Origin: Bemisia tabaci | Taxonomy: Eukaryota > Arthropoda > Insecta > Hemiptera > Aleyrodidae | DNA: 64,000 nucleotides | Assembly (NCBI RefSeq): GCF_918797505.1 | Contig: NC_092799.1 | Location: 496,001 to 560,000, forward strand | Direction of reading: 5' to 3' | Shown here: piece by piece, positions 54,202 through 64,000 of the stretch | Numbering within the stretch: position 1 is the first letter of the stretch | Layout of the letters: each line of letters opens with the position of its first letter | The notes under the pieces: model-generated | Told to the model about the DNA's origin: nothing | What the model saw: only the letters and a program-made list of their open reading frames with translations | The model's database searches: none | Position numbers and translations under genes: made by a program

Positions 54202-54365
54202 AAGTGGCGAGACGTGAATGATCGATTATCGGTATTTTCCCAATTGAAGCTATGGTAAAAGATCGATTATGAAGGTGCTCTTTGCGAACACCTTGTTTAT
54301 CGACCCTTTCCTATAGGTTTGAATGGCAGATCAATCGATTCATTGCAAAACACGCCACGCCACTG
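54202..54365. mobile_element. family A MITE, diverged copy
   Basis: AGTGGCGAGACGTGAATGAT at the left, CACGCCACGCCACTG at the right, and the family's central palindrome is recognisable as GTGCTCTTTGCGAACACC. More diverged than the array copies. Confidence 0.85.
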
Positions 54366-55050
54366 GCGCTCCCTTCGGTTCGGTCGCTTCTCGTCATTTA
54401 TTCTTCCGTCAATTGCTGCGGCCGGATAAATTTTGTTTTCTTTTTCTTTTTCACGGCACGCACTGAGAAAAATCTTGAAAGGAGCTTCCGATGAATGCCC
54501 CCTCCAAATGAGGAAAAAATGGATGGACATTGAGGGTGGAAAAGAAATTTCTACTGGTGTTGGAAGCATCATGGGACATTTGGACTTTGTAGCTTTTCCA
54601 TTTTTGCTTCTATCGAGCTACTTTCTTGGTGCGGTTTCATACTCAATTCTCTGATGACGCTCACGAGAGACTGACAAACTTTGCAAAATGTAATTCCACG
54701 ATACATAAACCTGGGCACCTCGTGCTCATTCCAAGGAGTCATCGTATGAATAAAAAATTACCGAAATCCCCTTTAAAGGAGAAAATAACATATTTCATCT
54801 ACATAAGAATCGCTCGATCCAAATATCCCGGAATAATTGAAATCAACCTGGTAAGAGTTCTTTTGGGGCCGCTCGCAATACAAGTAACGTTCCAGGAGGA
54901 AGGGTTCAAGGGGAGCGTTATGCCTATTTTTTCCGTGTTGAAGGATACAGAATGACGCCAGAAAAGCGTTACGAGGGAGGGAGGGGGATCGAAGAATACG
55001 AAATTTAGCGCTACACGTTCTAAGCAACTTTTGGATCTTCAGATGGCTTG
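54366..55050. other. unrecognised frames, no gene called
   Basis: Two overlapping plus-strand frames (54433-54654 and 54626-54955) have ordinary amino-acid composition (for example RVLLGPLAIQVTFQEEGFKG), but I find no family motif and no splice signals in register. The region may include decayed coding DNA. Confidence 0.2.
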
Positions 55051-55052
55051 AA

Positions 55053-55298
55053 ATTATTGATGGACAAAAAGATAGGTAAAGAAGACAACGAGAAAAAGGA
55101 GTTATCTTGTCGGTGGGAACGGGTGGTTGTTATAGACTCAGGTGGAAAATGATGAACTATCATTAGGATCTCTCGTGGGTTGCCGTTAGATCGTCTGCCT
55201 CTTACCTCCTTTGTCTATTGCAACCTATGCTACCATCAATAGTATCCCTTCATTTCCTCTTGTCTTCTTTGTTTATCGCTTTGTCTACCAATGTCAAT
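55053..55298. mobile_element. MITE family J copy 2
   Basis: Left ATTGATGGACAAAAAGATAG and GTAAAGAAGAC; right GTCTTCTTTGTTTATCGCTT and TGTCTACCAAT. Shares its layout with 1389-1648. Confidence 0.75.
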
Positions 55299-55500
55299 AT
55301 TCTTCCGTTTCGATCGACGAGTGCCCCGCTAAGTCGTCAGAATCTCAATTAAGTTCCGGGGCGATTCTTGTAAGTTGATTTTCATCGATTTGAATGTACG
55401 TAAACTCAGATACTTCAAAAAATTATATAGAACTTTGGGGAAAAAAGAGTGCTACGAATTAGGAAGAATTGCCACTCTTCGCAGGTTATCGATGAAGGGT

Positions 55501-55756
55501 ATCGATGGCTAAAGTGCGAAACCACGTACCTCTGTTTGCGACGTTGCAGACTTTTTGTAATTCTTTGAAAAACTTGTCCAAGTATTCTCTTGAACACTTT
55601 ACATGCATTTTCTCCTCTATAAGATGACCATTCTGTATGAATGCCAAGCTATGAAGTTAGCTTCTTGCTCTTTGAGAAATTAATAAAATAAGTAAGGAGC
55701 GGACATTTTGAAACACTACAATGGAGATACGTGGTTCCGCACTTTGGCCATGGATA
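55501..55756. mobile_element. MITE family K with AAGTGCGAAACCACGTA arms
   Basis: Left ATCGATGGCTAAAGTGCGAA and ACCACGTACCTC; right GAGATACGTGGTTCCGCACT and TTGGCCATGGATAT. About 256 bp, AT-rich centre. Only about 25 bp separate it from the next family C copy. Confidence 0.85.
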
Positions 55757-55781
55757 TTTGACGTACATGCAGGAAGGAATA

Positions 55782-56034
55782 CTGCCGTGCTAGGAAATAA
55801 CACGGTATGAGCATTCGAGAGTTGCCAAACTTCTCCTGATAAAACATGTTTTTTTGACAGTATTCATGCATATATTTTCTTGAAATTTATGGATATTTTA
55901 GATTGAATTGCGCATAAAATTGTCTGAAAATATTGGAAAATAATATTCGCAACTTTCCCAGTAAATTCGGTTTTGATCTGAGGAAACTTGACTACGTCTG
56001 AAAGCTCATACGGCGATCTTCCCCAGCACGGCAG
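55782..56034. mobile_element. MITE family C copy
   Basis: Left CTGCCGTGCTAGGAAATAAC, right ATCTTCCCCAGCACGGCAG. Arms pair through GTATGAGCATTCGAGAGTTG and AGCTCATACGGCG. The centre has TTTTAGATTGAATTGCG. About 253 bp. Confidence 0.88.
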
Positions 56035-56690
56035 AATATTGGTCGACGCTAATGCTGGCAGTTACTTGGTATCGTTAACACGACAATTTAGTGCCTCGGA
56101 AGAGCCCCGTCCGTGCTACGGAAGTGAAGAGCACGTGAACTCGGGCTGGAGCCTGGAAGCGGGCATGGGCGCATGCTGACAACGACTCAGGTGGAAATGC
56201 ACTTACTGTTGTCTCGCGGAGGCTCCCGATCCGTCATGCGGGAATCCAGGATGGACGAGTTAAAAATCATGGATCGCATCGTCGGGAGCATTTGATGCGT
56301 GCGATTTTAACGAAGCTCGAAGCTCGAAACCGAAACCCTGAAACTTGATTACGTTCTTCAAACGGCTGAAACGGCCTGCTAAGTTGCACCGCGGCGCTGA
56401 CGTGGCACGAAGAAAGCCCTAACTCCGGCTGGAGATGAGCTCTGATTGGCTCGTTCCCTTACGCGCTTCCCAGCTCGAATCCGCAACGTAGTCGCTCCTC
56501 TCATCCGTACGTGCTCCCGGAAGCACTGAAGCACACCCGACTTCAACAAACAACAATTTCGCCCCGCAAACGCTAATACGCAGCCATGGATTCACAGTCG
56601 TTTCCATTTTTACTTTCTCCAGCCCTCTCATTGCATCCACCCACTGAAGCCAGAGCGGTGGTTTCGTTTTCAGCTTAGCCCTCCCAGGTA
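56035..56690. other. CpG-bearing unique DNA, no gene recognised
   Basis: Moderately GC-rich. A 91-codon minus-strand frame (56419-56694) is of mixed composition but has no motif that I recognise. No repeat element found. Confidence 0.3.
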
Positions 56691-56692
56691 GC

Positions 56693-58547
56693 AAGGTCTG
56701 CTATAAAATAATTTTTATTATATCTTCGAAATAACAGTTTTATTGCTATTAAATGAGAGTTTTAATTCCTATTAATATATTATAAAAAAACAATTTATAT
56801 CGGTTGAAAAGATCGATTAAAGTACTCCCCAGTTACAACAGTTTCAGGCGCTATATTCCTATTTTATGAAGTTAAAAATAACAGTTTAAAATAATTTAAT
56901 GACATAAATCAACAATGATTAAAGTAGTGAAAAACAAATTTCATTTGGAAAATTTACTGGTGTAAAGCGACACTTGTCTTAAAATAAAAATAAAAAATTT
57001 AAATGTTGAATACGAGTTTTGAATTATTCTTGTAAAGTATTAAAAAAAACTTAAAATATCCATAGAAAAACTAATTTCTAATAATAGAACGACTCGTAAA
57101 ATTGTAGTTTTATTGAAAATTAACAGTGTCAATATATGAAATTTTATTCGTTTTTAATATTTTGTTAAACTGTTATTTTTTGGTTTTAAAAGATCAATTA
57201 TAGAACTCCCCAGTTTCAGGCCTCATATTTCTATTTTGAACACCGATGACGGTGAGCACCGATACTTCCTCTAAGGAGGAGCAACAAAGACTATGCAGCA
57301 GGGATGTGACTACACTCGACACACCACACTACAATCAACGCTATAGATAGGCCCATGCCCTGTCTAGGCACAGTTAACCACAGGGGGGTCATCAAAAATG
57401 TGAGAAGAAAATCCACTCATATGCACCGAACAAAGCAAACATAGAAGCCGTCGATAAAAAAACGTATGTCGTAGAATATAAATAATATATTTTATGTTTT
57501 CACTACACACAAAGGTTAGACAGGCACCATAAACGACCCATCCAAAAACAAAATAAATCGGAGCTCTCTATCGGAAATAAAAGGAAACACCCCGATTACA
57601 ATAAAACAATCGGAAATTAAAATCGGTATTTAAAAAAATAATGTAATACTAATTTATATTTCACAACTGTTTAAAATAAAATGTTTTGCAGAAAAACTGC
57701 AATAAATCAGATATTTAAACTGTCATTTTATCACTATCACTTGTATCTTTTTATCGATTTAAATTATATTTTCCTTGTTAGTGATAAATAGTTATCAAAG
57801 TTTTTTATAAGGATTCTTTTTCGACAAAAATTAAAGCTACACCGGTTTTCAGGAAACAATGATTTAAAAATAGTTTCTCACCAATATTGTTTAATAAATA
57901 ATGTAATAATAATTACTATTTCATGGTTATTTATAAGAATGTGTTTTGCAAAAATATGGCAACAAATGAGATATTTAAATTTGTTTTTTATTGTCTTTTT
58001 TTTATCTTTTTATTGATTTAGATTAAATTTTTCTCATTAGTACAGTATAATACTTTCTGTTTTGTAAAATAGCTTTTTTAAAACAAAATGGTCTACTTCT
58101 GTGTTTTATGAAATCAACTTTAAAAAAAAATAAATTAGAATAATTTTTTTAACTTTTTTTAGTTATTAAAATGTTAATCTACTTTCCTTTCTTTAAAAAA
58201 GTTTTGTTAAGTAAGTGATTTTGATTGAGAATTTTAAACCGTCGTTTTATTTCAAATCTAAGTATGTTTTTATTGCAATAATAGTTTCCTTTTCGATCGG
58301 TGTATAACACTAGTTAAATTTGTGTTATATTTTCAGAAAACATGACTAAATTATAAATTTTCCACTGGTATTTTTTAAGTATGTAAGAAAAATTTTTCAG
58401 TGATTATAGTCGCAAAGGACTTCTCTTTTCCGTTGGTTTTTCAACTGTTGTACTAGAGCAAATTTTTCGATGAAAAAGTGCACAAAAGTAACAGTGTAAA
58501 AACTGTTGTGAAATTGCAATTTTGAACTGTTACTATTGCTACCTGGG
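56693..58547. mobile_element. 1.86-kb AT-rich element with CCCAGGTAGCAA ends
   Basis: Short termini CCCAGGTAGCAA and TTGCTACCTGGG (12 bp, exact inverse) bound an extremely AT-rich, non-coding body. Subterminal pairing includes GGAAAATTTACTGGTG and AATTTTCCACTGGT. A GC-richer island at 57235-57440 sits near the middle. The edges coincide with sharp changes in base composition. No transposase and no clear target duplication. Confidence 0.7.
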
Positions 58548-58643
58548 CTGGCAAGCTTGGCGCTCCACGGCCGATAGGGTTTTTTCCAATGTTTAGTTAC
58601 ACCCTTACATAAGCGGAATCTCAAGTCTAGCACTCCAAATCAG

Positions 58644-58894
58644 GCCGTGCTAAGGGAAAATGCCGTATGAACCTTCAGACGTTGTCAAATTTCCATTCAT
58701 AGAACACGAATTTCCTGGTAGACTTATGAATATTTTTCTTCCAATTTCTCCGATAGTAATGTTAACAATATTACTTAAAGTTTCTGAAAATTTCAAAGGA
58801 AAATGTTCGTAACTTTCCTCAAAAATGAACATTTTATCGAAGGAAATTTGGCAACTTTCGAATGTTCATACGGTGTTCGTACTTAGCACGGCAG
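58644..58894. mobile_element. MITE family C copy
   Basis: Left GCCGTGCTAAGGGAAAATGC and CGTATGAACC; right GAATGTTCATACGGTGTTCG and TACTTAGCACGGCAG. Arms also pair through GTTGTCAAATTTCC and GGAAATTTGGCAACTTTC. About 251 bp and the best-preserved C copy here. Confidence 0.9.
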
Positions 58895-60935
58895 AAATAC
58901 ATTGTGATTTTTCGTCCTGAATGTGGTAAAATTTTGGGATGAAAGGGGTTTCTTCTAATTTGTAAGGCCTTTCTATTCCGAGAAATGATAATTTCAGAAC
59001 TTGAATCGAAAGTTCCTTCTGATTTCAGCGATTTTTGAGAGTTTGCTTAGCTTTTTAATTATTTACACTGAAAAAGAAGGATGTATGGTTTGAGGCACAG
59101 TGATATGAGAATGGCACTCACTAGGTGACTCTTTGATAGCGAATACCATAACAGACCTTTCATCGCATTCACCATAAGTATGGTAAATACCACCAGATGT
59201 CTGTCTGCTTATCTTTACCCTACAGTTTCACCGTAGCAGCTTTCAGTATCGTCTGTGTCAAAAATCAAGTAGAGGCATAATAGAATTTACTCTGGCAAAA
59301 TTTGCCATACTTTTTCCCGTGTATTAAATATAGAGATATCTGGTCAAACTCGTAGGTCATAAGTTGAAGCTCAACTATAACAAGGAGAATTGTCTTAGGC
59401 GCACAAAAAACGTACGATGAATTCAAATTATTCCATCGCAACCAGAAACATTCCATCATGCAAGAATAGGTACGGAGCAGAAATAATTTATTCAATTTTA
59501 CCTTACCCTGTCATTGTAATACAAGATTATGAATTCGCATCTGATTTTTGGTAGCATTATTCATCATAAGGCAGTGCTTTTCATCATTGGAATGGTTTAT
59601 GCGACCGAGAATCTGATCATTTTTATCTTCTTAGGCGGTGACAACTTTGTATCGTGTCAAAAATCGAGGGAGTATGTAAGTAAGGGCCAAACTGACGAGC
59701 TGAGGTGCCCTAGGGGCCAATGCAACTTGTATTTGACGTCCGTCGTGCACCCCGAAGTCAAAAATCAAGTTCATTAACAATTGATGCAAATTCACCATAT
59801 TTTTTTAGGGCGTAATGAAATAGCCCGAGTGGGCCATGTAAGCCAATCATGGTCGTATAAATGATTTGCAAGTCAATAATGCATTTTTTCCTTTCATGTG
59901 ACCGTTCAGTTTTTTTGAAGTAAAGTCACTGTTGGGTTTGTAGGATATCGTGGATAAATTCAACGCACGCCAAACAAATGTTCAATTTATTATTCTCCCT
60001 AACCGAGTACCCACGCTTTTGACTTCAATTCATTCCATAAAAGTTTGTTTTCTATATTTCTTCTCAATTTATCTTTTTAGCTCGAATTGAATTTTCAACG
60101 GTCCACGTGGACTGATATTGAGTCGATTCGAGCGAAGTTTGTTTTTATCGCGAATATTTAACGTGGGTGATCGATACTACTTTTTTAGTGGCACAAAAGC
60201 GCCTGGAATTAAAAAGGGCTCACAATGGCCGGACTGCCGCCGTAGAGGTAAAACACCCTATGCTAAAACAGGCAGATATTACTTATTCAGATACATCGGG
60301 AAACAAGTTCTCAGTGGGGCTTGATTCTTGTTGGCTCCACTTGAGAACTGAGCTCTCATTGCCCCTCCCTTTTTCCCTTTCAGAGTTGGATAGGAGATCG
60401 ATAGCTGATTAATAAATAAAAATGCATGTTGTTAACGGCTGGAGCCAGTGTCAGTCGCAGCTTTTGTGGTAGTGGTTTTGCACTGGACAATAAACGGCGC
60501 AGAGGTCTGTCCGACGCAACGGCTCCGTTGGATCCCAATCAAGAATGTGACTCCATGCGCGAGGCTAAACATAAATCTACCGCAGGCAGTCATTACTTCA
60601 ACTTTCCTCACTCCTCAAATTTTAATTTTTTCACAGTTATATTCTTATATTAGACGGCTTCAACTAAAATCAACTTATTTGCACATCTCATTTTAAGCGA
60701 GTCAATGCGTAAGCATGATCGCCTCTTCCGATCAATTTACTACTCTAAAGATCTATGGTTCACCCGTTTGATCGAAGCAAAAATATTCACCCGTTTGATC
60801 GAAGGAAAAATATAGCGTATATTTACTTCAAATGGTCCGTTTATGTTGAAATACTTCTGGACGAAAGAACAGTTCAAATAAGCAATTTTCTAAAATCCGA
60901 GCTCATTTTAAGCGCATTTCATTTAACTTTTGGGT
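58895..60935. other. no gene recognised
   Basis: AT-rich DNA with some CpG-bearing patches (60230-60560). Short frames on both strands lack motifs. A 17-bp direct duplication (ATTCACCCGTTTGATCGAAG-like) occurs at about 60760-60805. Confidence 0.4.
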
Positions 60936-61554
60936 AATGGGCCTGTTGCAAACTTTTGCTAGAGCAAAACTAAGAGTTGTTCCTTACAGATAATGCTTCA
61001 AAAATCACGATGAGCGCATCGGCAAAGTCTGAAATGCACTCATAACTTCACAATCTGCCCAAGAAATTTGCGGTTTTTTGAGCTTCCCGCTTCGAAAACG
61101 ATACTACGGTACAGGTGAACATTTTGTTAGAGGAGTCGTTCCATTGGCGGCAATACTCATCATGGCCGACGCCAGTCCGCCAAAACACGTGTGATGGAAC
61201 GAGATAACACCTGAACAGGATTAAACCAGATAACAATCGGCGTGTTTACGTTTATATTTTCCTCGCCCGCCTTAATTGATCTTGAACTCTCCTCGAATTA
61301 CTCGCAGAACTGCGCAAGCGTCGGCCATGATGAATATTGCCGACGATGGAGGGACTCATCTAACAAAATGTTCGCCTGTGCAGTAGTATCGTTTTTGAAG
61401 CGGGAAGCTCAAAATAACGCAAATTTCTTACGCAGATTGTGAATTTATGAGTGCATTTCAGACTTTGCCGATGCGCTCATCGTGATTTTTGAGGCATCAT
61501 CTATAGGAAACAACTCTTCATTCTGCACTAGCAAAAGTTTGCAACAGGCCCATT
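60936..61554. mobile_element. fold-back element with ~240-bp arms (GGGCCTGTTGCAAAC ends)
   Basis: Left AATGGGCCTGTTGCAAACTT, right AAGTTTGCAACAGGCCCATT. The arms pair for more than 200 bp (AAATCACGATGAGCGCATCG, AGCTTCCCGCTTCGAAAACG, TCATGGCCGACGC) around a centre near 61245 of about 120 bp. The frames at 61048-61236 and 61242-61442 are mirror images from the two arms and not genes. Confidence 0.9.
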
Positions 61555-62190
61555 GTTAATTAAGAAATTGTTTTCCTACGCGTACAAAGTTTTATACGTC
61601 GATTAATCGATTACTCGATTTTGAGGTTATGAAAAATCTAAAAAGAACGCAGCTAATTTAAGACTTACTAATTTTTGCGCTCACGGCATTGTCATATTTC
61701 AACTCGCCTCCGGTCGATAAAATGTAATAGATTCGAGGGAATCGAGGGAACATTGAATCACTTCCTTATCCGGCACCCGAGGGCCGGAGATGTCAGCTTG
61801 TTTCTAATTTATTTTGAAACATTTTAGTCTTTACTCTTTGAAAATTGTAACAGTCTGGCTTTCCCATGTTCCAGAGCGTAGTTATATGTGCTCCGTGGGC
61901 TACTACTGTGCGGAAAAGTTCCGTCATAAAAAGTTGTCTCGTGTAACCAGTTTCCGTAAATAAATTGCAACTTTTTGCAAGAACTTAGACTCTCTCGAGT
62001 ACCCGGAGAAAGAAAGCTCTGGTCAAAACAACTTAACCTTGATTCGTATCGCCCATCAAGTTTTTTACGCTTCCGGTGATTCAACTACTCGGCCATAGGA
62101 GCGGAACTATTCTTCTTCGGCAATCCAAGATGACCGCCTATGAAAACGGCCAATTAAAATTTTCGCCATCCGAACCGAACGTCGGATTTC

Positions 62191-62229
<39 letters not shown>

Positions 62230-62395
62230 CTAAAAATCGGATCACGCAAGACGAGGACAGATTTTTATAGCCGAGAACCGAATTTTGGACCGATAAACTA
62301 GGTTGTTCGATTCGTCGTCATTTTTCTTGGCAATTGACTTTTTTCAAGGCACAATTAACGTAATGATGTATGTTGCCGGAGAGTATGAACTGCGA
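61555..62395. other. no gene recognised
   Basis: AT-rich to mixed DNA with an A run of about 36 bases at 62191-62227. No element boundaries found. Confidence 0.4.
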
Positions 62396-62960
62396 TGGCC
62401 GTTCTAATGAGTCCGGGGGGGGGGGGGAGGGGGGCGCCAGCGCTGACCTAACTCGAGAGGATTCGACGGAGAGGGATGGTGGGGAGGGGGAGACGGTGGA
62501 GGGCTCTCGAGAGCTTTGAGACGCGGACGAAAAAGCCGCGGGAAAGTCCTGGGGTCAAGTGAAAATCCCGGTACTCGGAAGAGGGCAGGGGGAGGGGTGG
62601 CGCACGAAAATGAACGACGAAAGAGAGGTGGAAGTGCATTAGGGTCGAGTGTAAGAAGCGCAAGCTGACAGCCGGTGCCGGTGAGCTTTGATGATGCCCA
62701 CATTTGATCATGATTAATTATCTTTTTATGGACGCCCGGCGCGGTAGGCAACACTCAGCGCACTTTTATTCGCGGGAACCGGATTTTTCCCCCTTTCACT
62801 GGTCCAGCCGTTGGTTCACGCTCGCACCTCGCGAGTCGCCACCCTTTCATGGCCGACCCCCCCCCCCCCCACGCACGCCCCCTGGCCACGAGGCCCCGAC
62901 CCACATATCCTTACGCAGGGCTCCTTCGCTTCCCCGCGCGCCAAGTGGCCTAGGGTCTTT
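62396..62960. other. G-rich then C-rich low-complexity DNA
   Basis: Purine-rich and G-rich on the plus strand at 62410-62640, with a poly(G) run, then C-rich and CpG-rich at 62810-62945. The long proline/serine frames on both strands come from this composition. Confidence 0.5.
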
Positions 62961-63052
62961 TCCGTAGTCGAGCCCTAAAGATGTTCAACTTAATCCGTCG
63001 GAAAACAGAGTGTAACAACAACTGCATCCAAGTAAAATTCTAATGTTAAATG

Positions 63053-63124
63053 GACTATTTATGGCAAAAGGAACTATAATGCACGCAAAATTTATGCACA
63101 TAGTTCCTTTTAGCATAAATACGT
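63053..63124. mobile_element. MITE family D, minimal copy
   Basis: TATTTATGGCAAAAGGAACT at the left, AGTTCCTTTTAGCATAAATA at the right, with an inner AATGCA / TATGCACAT remnant. 72 bp hairpin. Confidence 0.7.
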
Positions 63125-63376
63125 TCAAATGTAGAAGGTCACGAGCAAATTTCGGGTCATAGTTCCAAAATCCGATAAAGGGGGCTCATTGCGGGATCTA
63201 ACCTGTCAGTAGCCGCAAAAATCATAGTAATCAGTCCAGAGTCCCTTCCATCTGTCTGTTCCCGATTTTTCTCTTCCCTCGCTGTGAGTGGGTTTCAGAC
63301 CCCGATGGATTAGAATATGAGAGAATTCATTTTTGACACCACCCTTGAGTTAGACGTAACACCCCTCTCCCTTCAA

Positions 63377-63445
63377 AAAAAAAAAAAAAAAGAAAAAAAG
63401 GGAAGCAAAGTCCTGTTGTTAGTAGAACGGAACGAACTGGGACCC

Positions 63446-63528
<83 letters not shown>
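63377..63528. repeat. two poly(A) tracts, the second over 80 bases
   Basis: A 16-base A run near 63376 is followed by a run from 63446 to 63528 ending in TAATAATAA. It might be the tail of a retroposed element, but no SINE or LINE body precedes it. Runs of this length are also prone to assembly error. Confidence 0.8.
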
Positions 63529-63530
<2 letters not shown>

Positions 63531-63623
63531 ATAATAAACATTTAAGAAGCCCAGAGAGCTTATAGTAATTGTTTTAGTGAATTTTTGGTAGGATTTGAAA
63601 ACTTAAAGGTTGATTTGTATCTA

Positions 63624-63794
63624 CCTTAAGCCCTCGTCCCACGATCAAATGAACTTATCAAATGCAAGATGGCGGAGATGCGTACTGGTTTTCGCGCAAG
63701 TCCGCTATCAAATGTTAGCGGGCCGTCAAAATGTTAATGAACCCGCCATCTTACATTTGATGAGTTCATTTGATCGGGGGACGAGGGCATAAAG
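63624..63794. mobile_element. MITE with CCTTAAGCCCTCGTCCC ends
   Basis: Left CCTTAAGCCCTCGTCCCACG and ATCAAATGAAC; right GTTCATTTGATCGGGGGACG and AGGGCATAAAGG. Inner pairs are ATCAAATGCAAGATGGCGG and CCGCCATCTTACATTTGAT. About 171 bp, non-coding. Confidence 0.9.
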
Positions 63795-64000
63795 GTCTAT
63801 CACCATAATTTCCTTCCGTAGAGTTTGTTTTTTGTTATCGATCAAAAATGAATTGGCGCACGATTCTTTCGCTGAAATGCATCGGTTTAAGGAGCATCCT
63901 AAGGAGGCGTGAGGCGACGTTTTAGCAAGGAGCTCTCTCTAACCGGGACTACTGATCGGTGCAGCAGAGCTCCCGCAGGCGCACAATGGAACTAGCCCGT

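Noticed and set aside
61048..61442. Two related small proteins (sharing FSKREAQK/FLKREAQN-like ends)
   Set aside because: They are the same sequence read from the two arms of a fold-back element on opposite strands, with no start context or transcription signal.
62404..62967. Proline-rich open frames on both strands
   Set aside because: They are produced by G-rich and C-rich low-complexity DNA. There are no motifs, and the frames are equally open on both strands.
63317..63565. 82-codon frame with a long lysine run
   Set aside because: It exists only because it spans a poly(A) tract of more than 80 bases.

Overview
This is a eukaryotic, almost certainly insect, intergenic or intronic stretch. 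No gene in the window can be read from end to end. Open frames are short, pieces of coding sequence sit between splice-like signals, and most of the recognisable DNA is short inverted-repeat transposons (MITEs), decayed tandem arrays, a tRNA-derived SINE and relics of mariner and non-LTR elements. From memory, the repeat families (the AAGGTGATTCG-ended elements, the elements ending near GCACGGCAG, the CAGTGGCG-ended elements) resemble those of sap-feeding Hemiptera, and my best guess is a whitefly such as Bemisia tabaci. That is an inference, not a search result.

Layout. 0-9 kb: half-copies of MITEs, a minus-strand non-LTR reverse transcriptase relic (about 2.36-3.05 kb), and two abutting copies of MITE family C (7.0-7.5 kb). 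8.7-9.45 kb: a CpG-rich block leading to a short open frame with a strong hydrophobic signal-like segment and a possible splice donor; this is the best promoter/first-exon candidate. 9.6-16 kb: a MITE in the possible intron, a 145-bp tandem array, a possible minus-strand coding segment, a 444-bp family F palindrome, and a head-to-tail array of five hAT-like family A MITEs with 8-bp spacers, the last one carrying a 786-bp insertion. 18.85-20.02 kb: a 314-codon minus-strand frame beginning with the helicase motif I region of an ATRX-like SNF2 protein, bounded by near-identical 112-bp direct repeats. 20.5-21.3 kb: nested MITEs. 24.2-24.9 kb: a tandem multimer of a SINE core. 25.2-25.5 kb: an ankyrin-like fragment. 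28.5-32.4 kb: a dense run of inverted repeats, several nested. 33.3 kb: a perfect 48-bp hairpin. 33.7-38.4 kb: two decayed tandem arrays (about 185 bp and about 65 bp) and a candidate two-exon piece of a gene. 39-45 kb: further inverted-repeat elements and a mariner transposase relic lying between two halves of a family B element. 45.7-49.34 kb: a 3.6-kb palindrome whose right arm alone carries a complete SINE with target-site duplications, while the left arm keeps the empty site. 49.9-56 kb: further TIR elements, a CpG-rich minisatellite, and a second copy of the 37.3-kb segment inserted between 308-bp direct repeats. 56.69-58.55 kb: a very AT-rich element with short terminal inverted repeats. 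58.6-64 kb: more MITEs, a 610-bp palindrome, CpG-rich low-complexity DNA and a long poly(A) tract.

Nothing here forms an operon or pathway. The interest lies in the structure: captured or duplicated host fragments (SNF2 piece, duplicated micro-exon) and large inverted repeats that would fold into long hairpin RNA if transcribed. Family letters (A, B, C...) are mine. Coordinates of diverged repeats are accurate to roughly 10-30 bp unless a duplication or arm is stated exactly.
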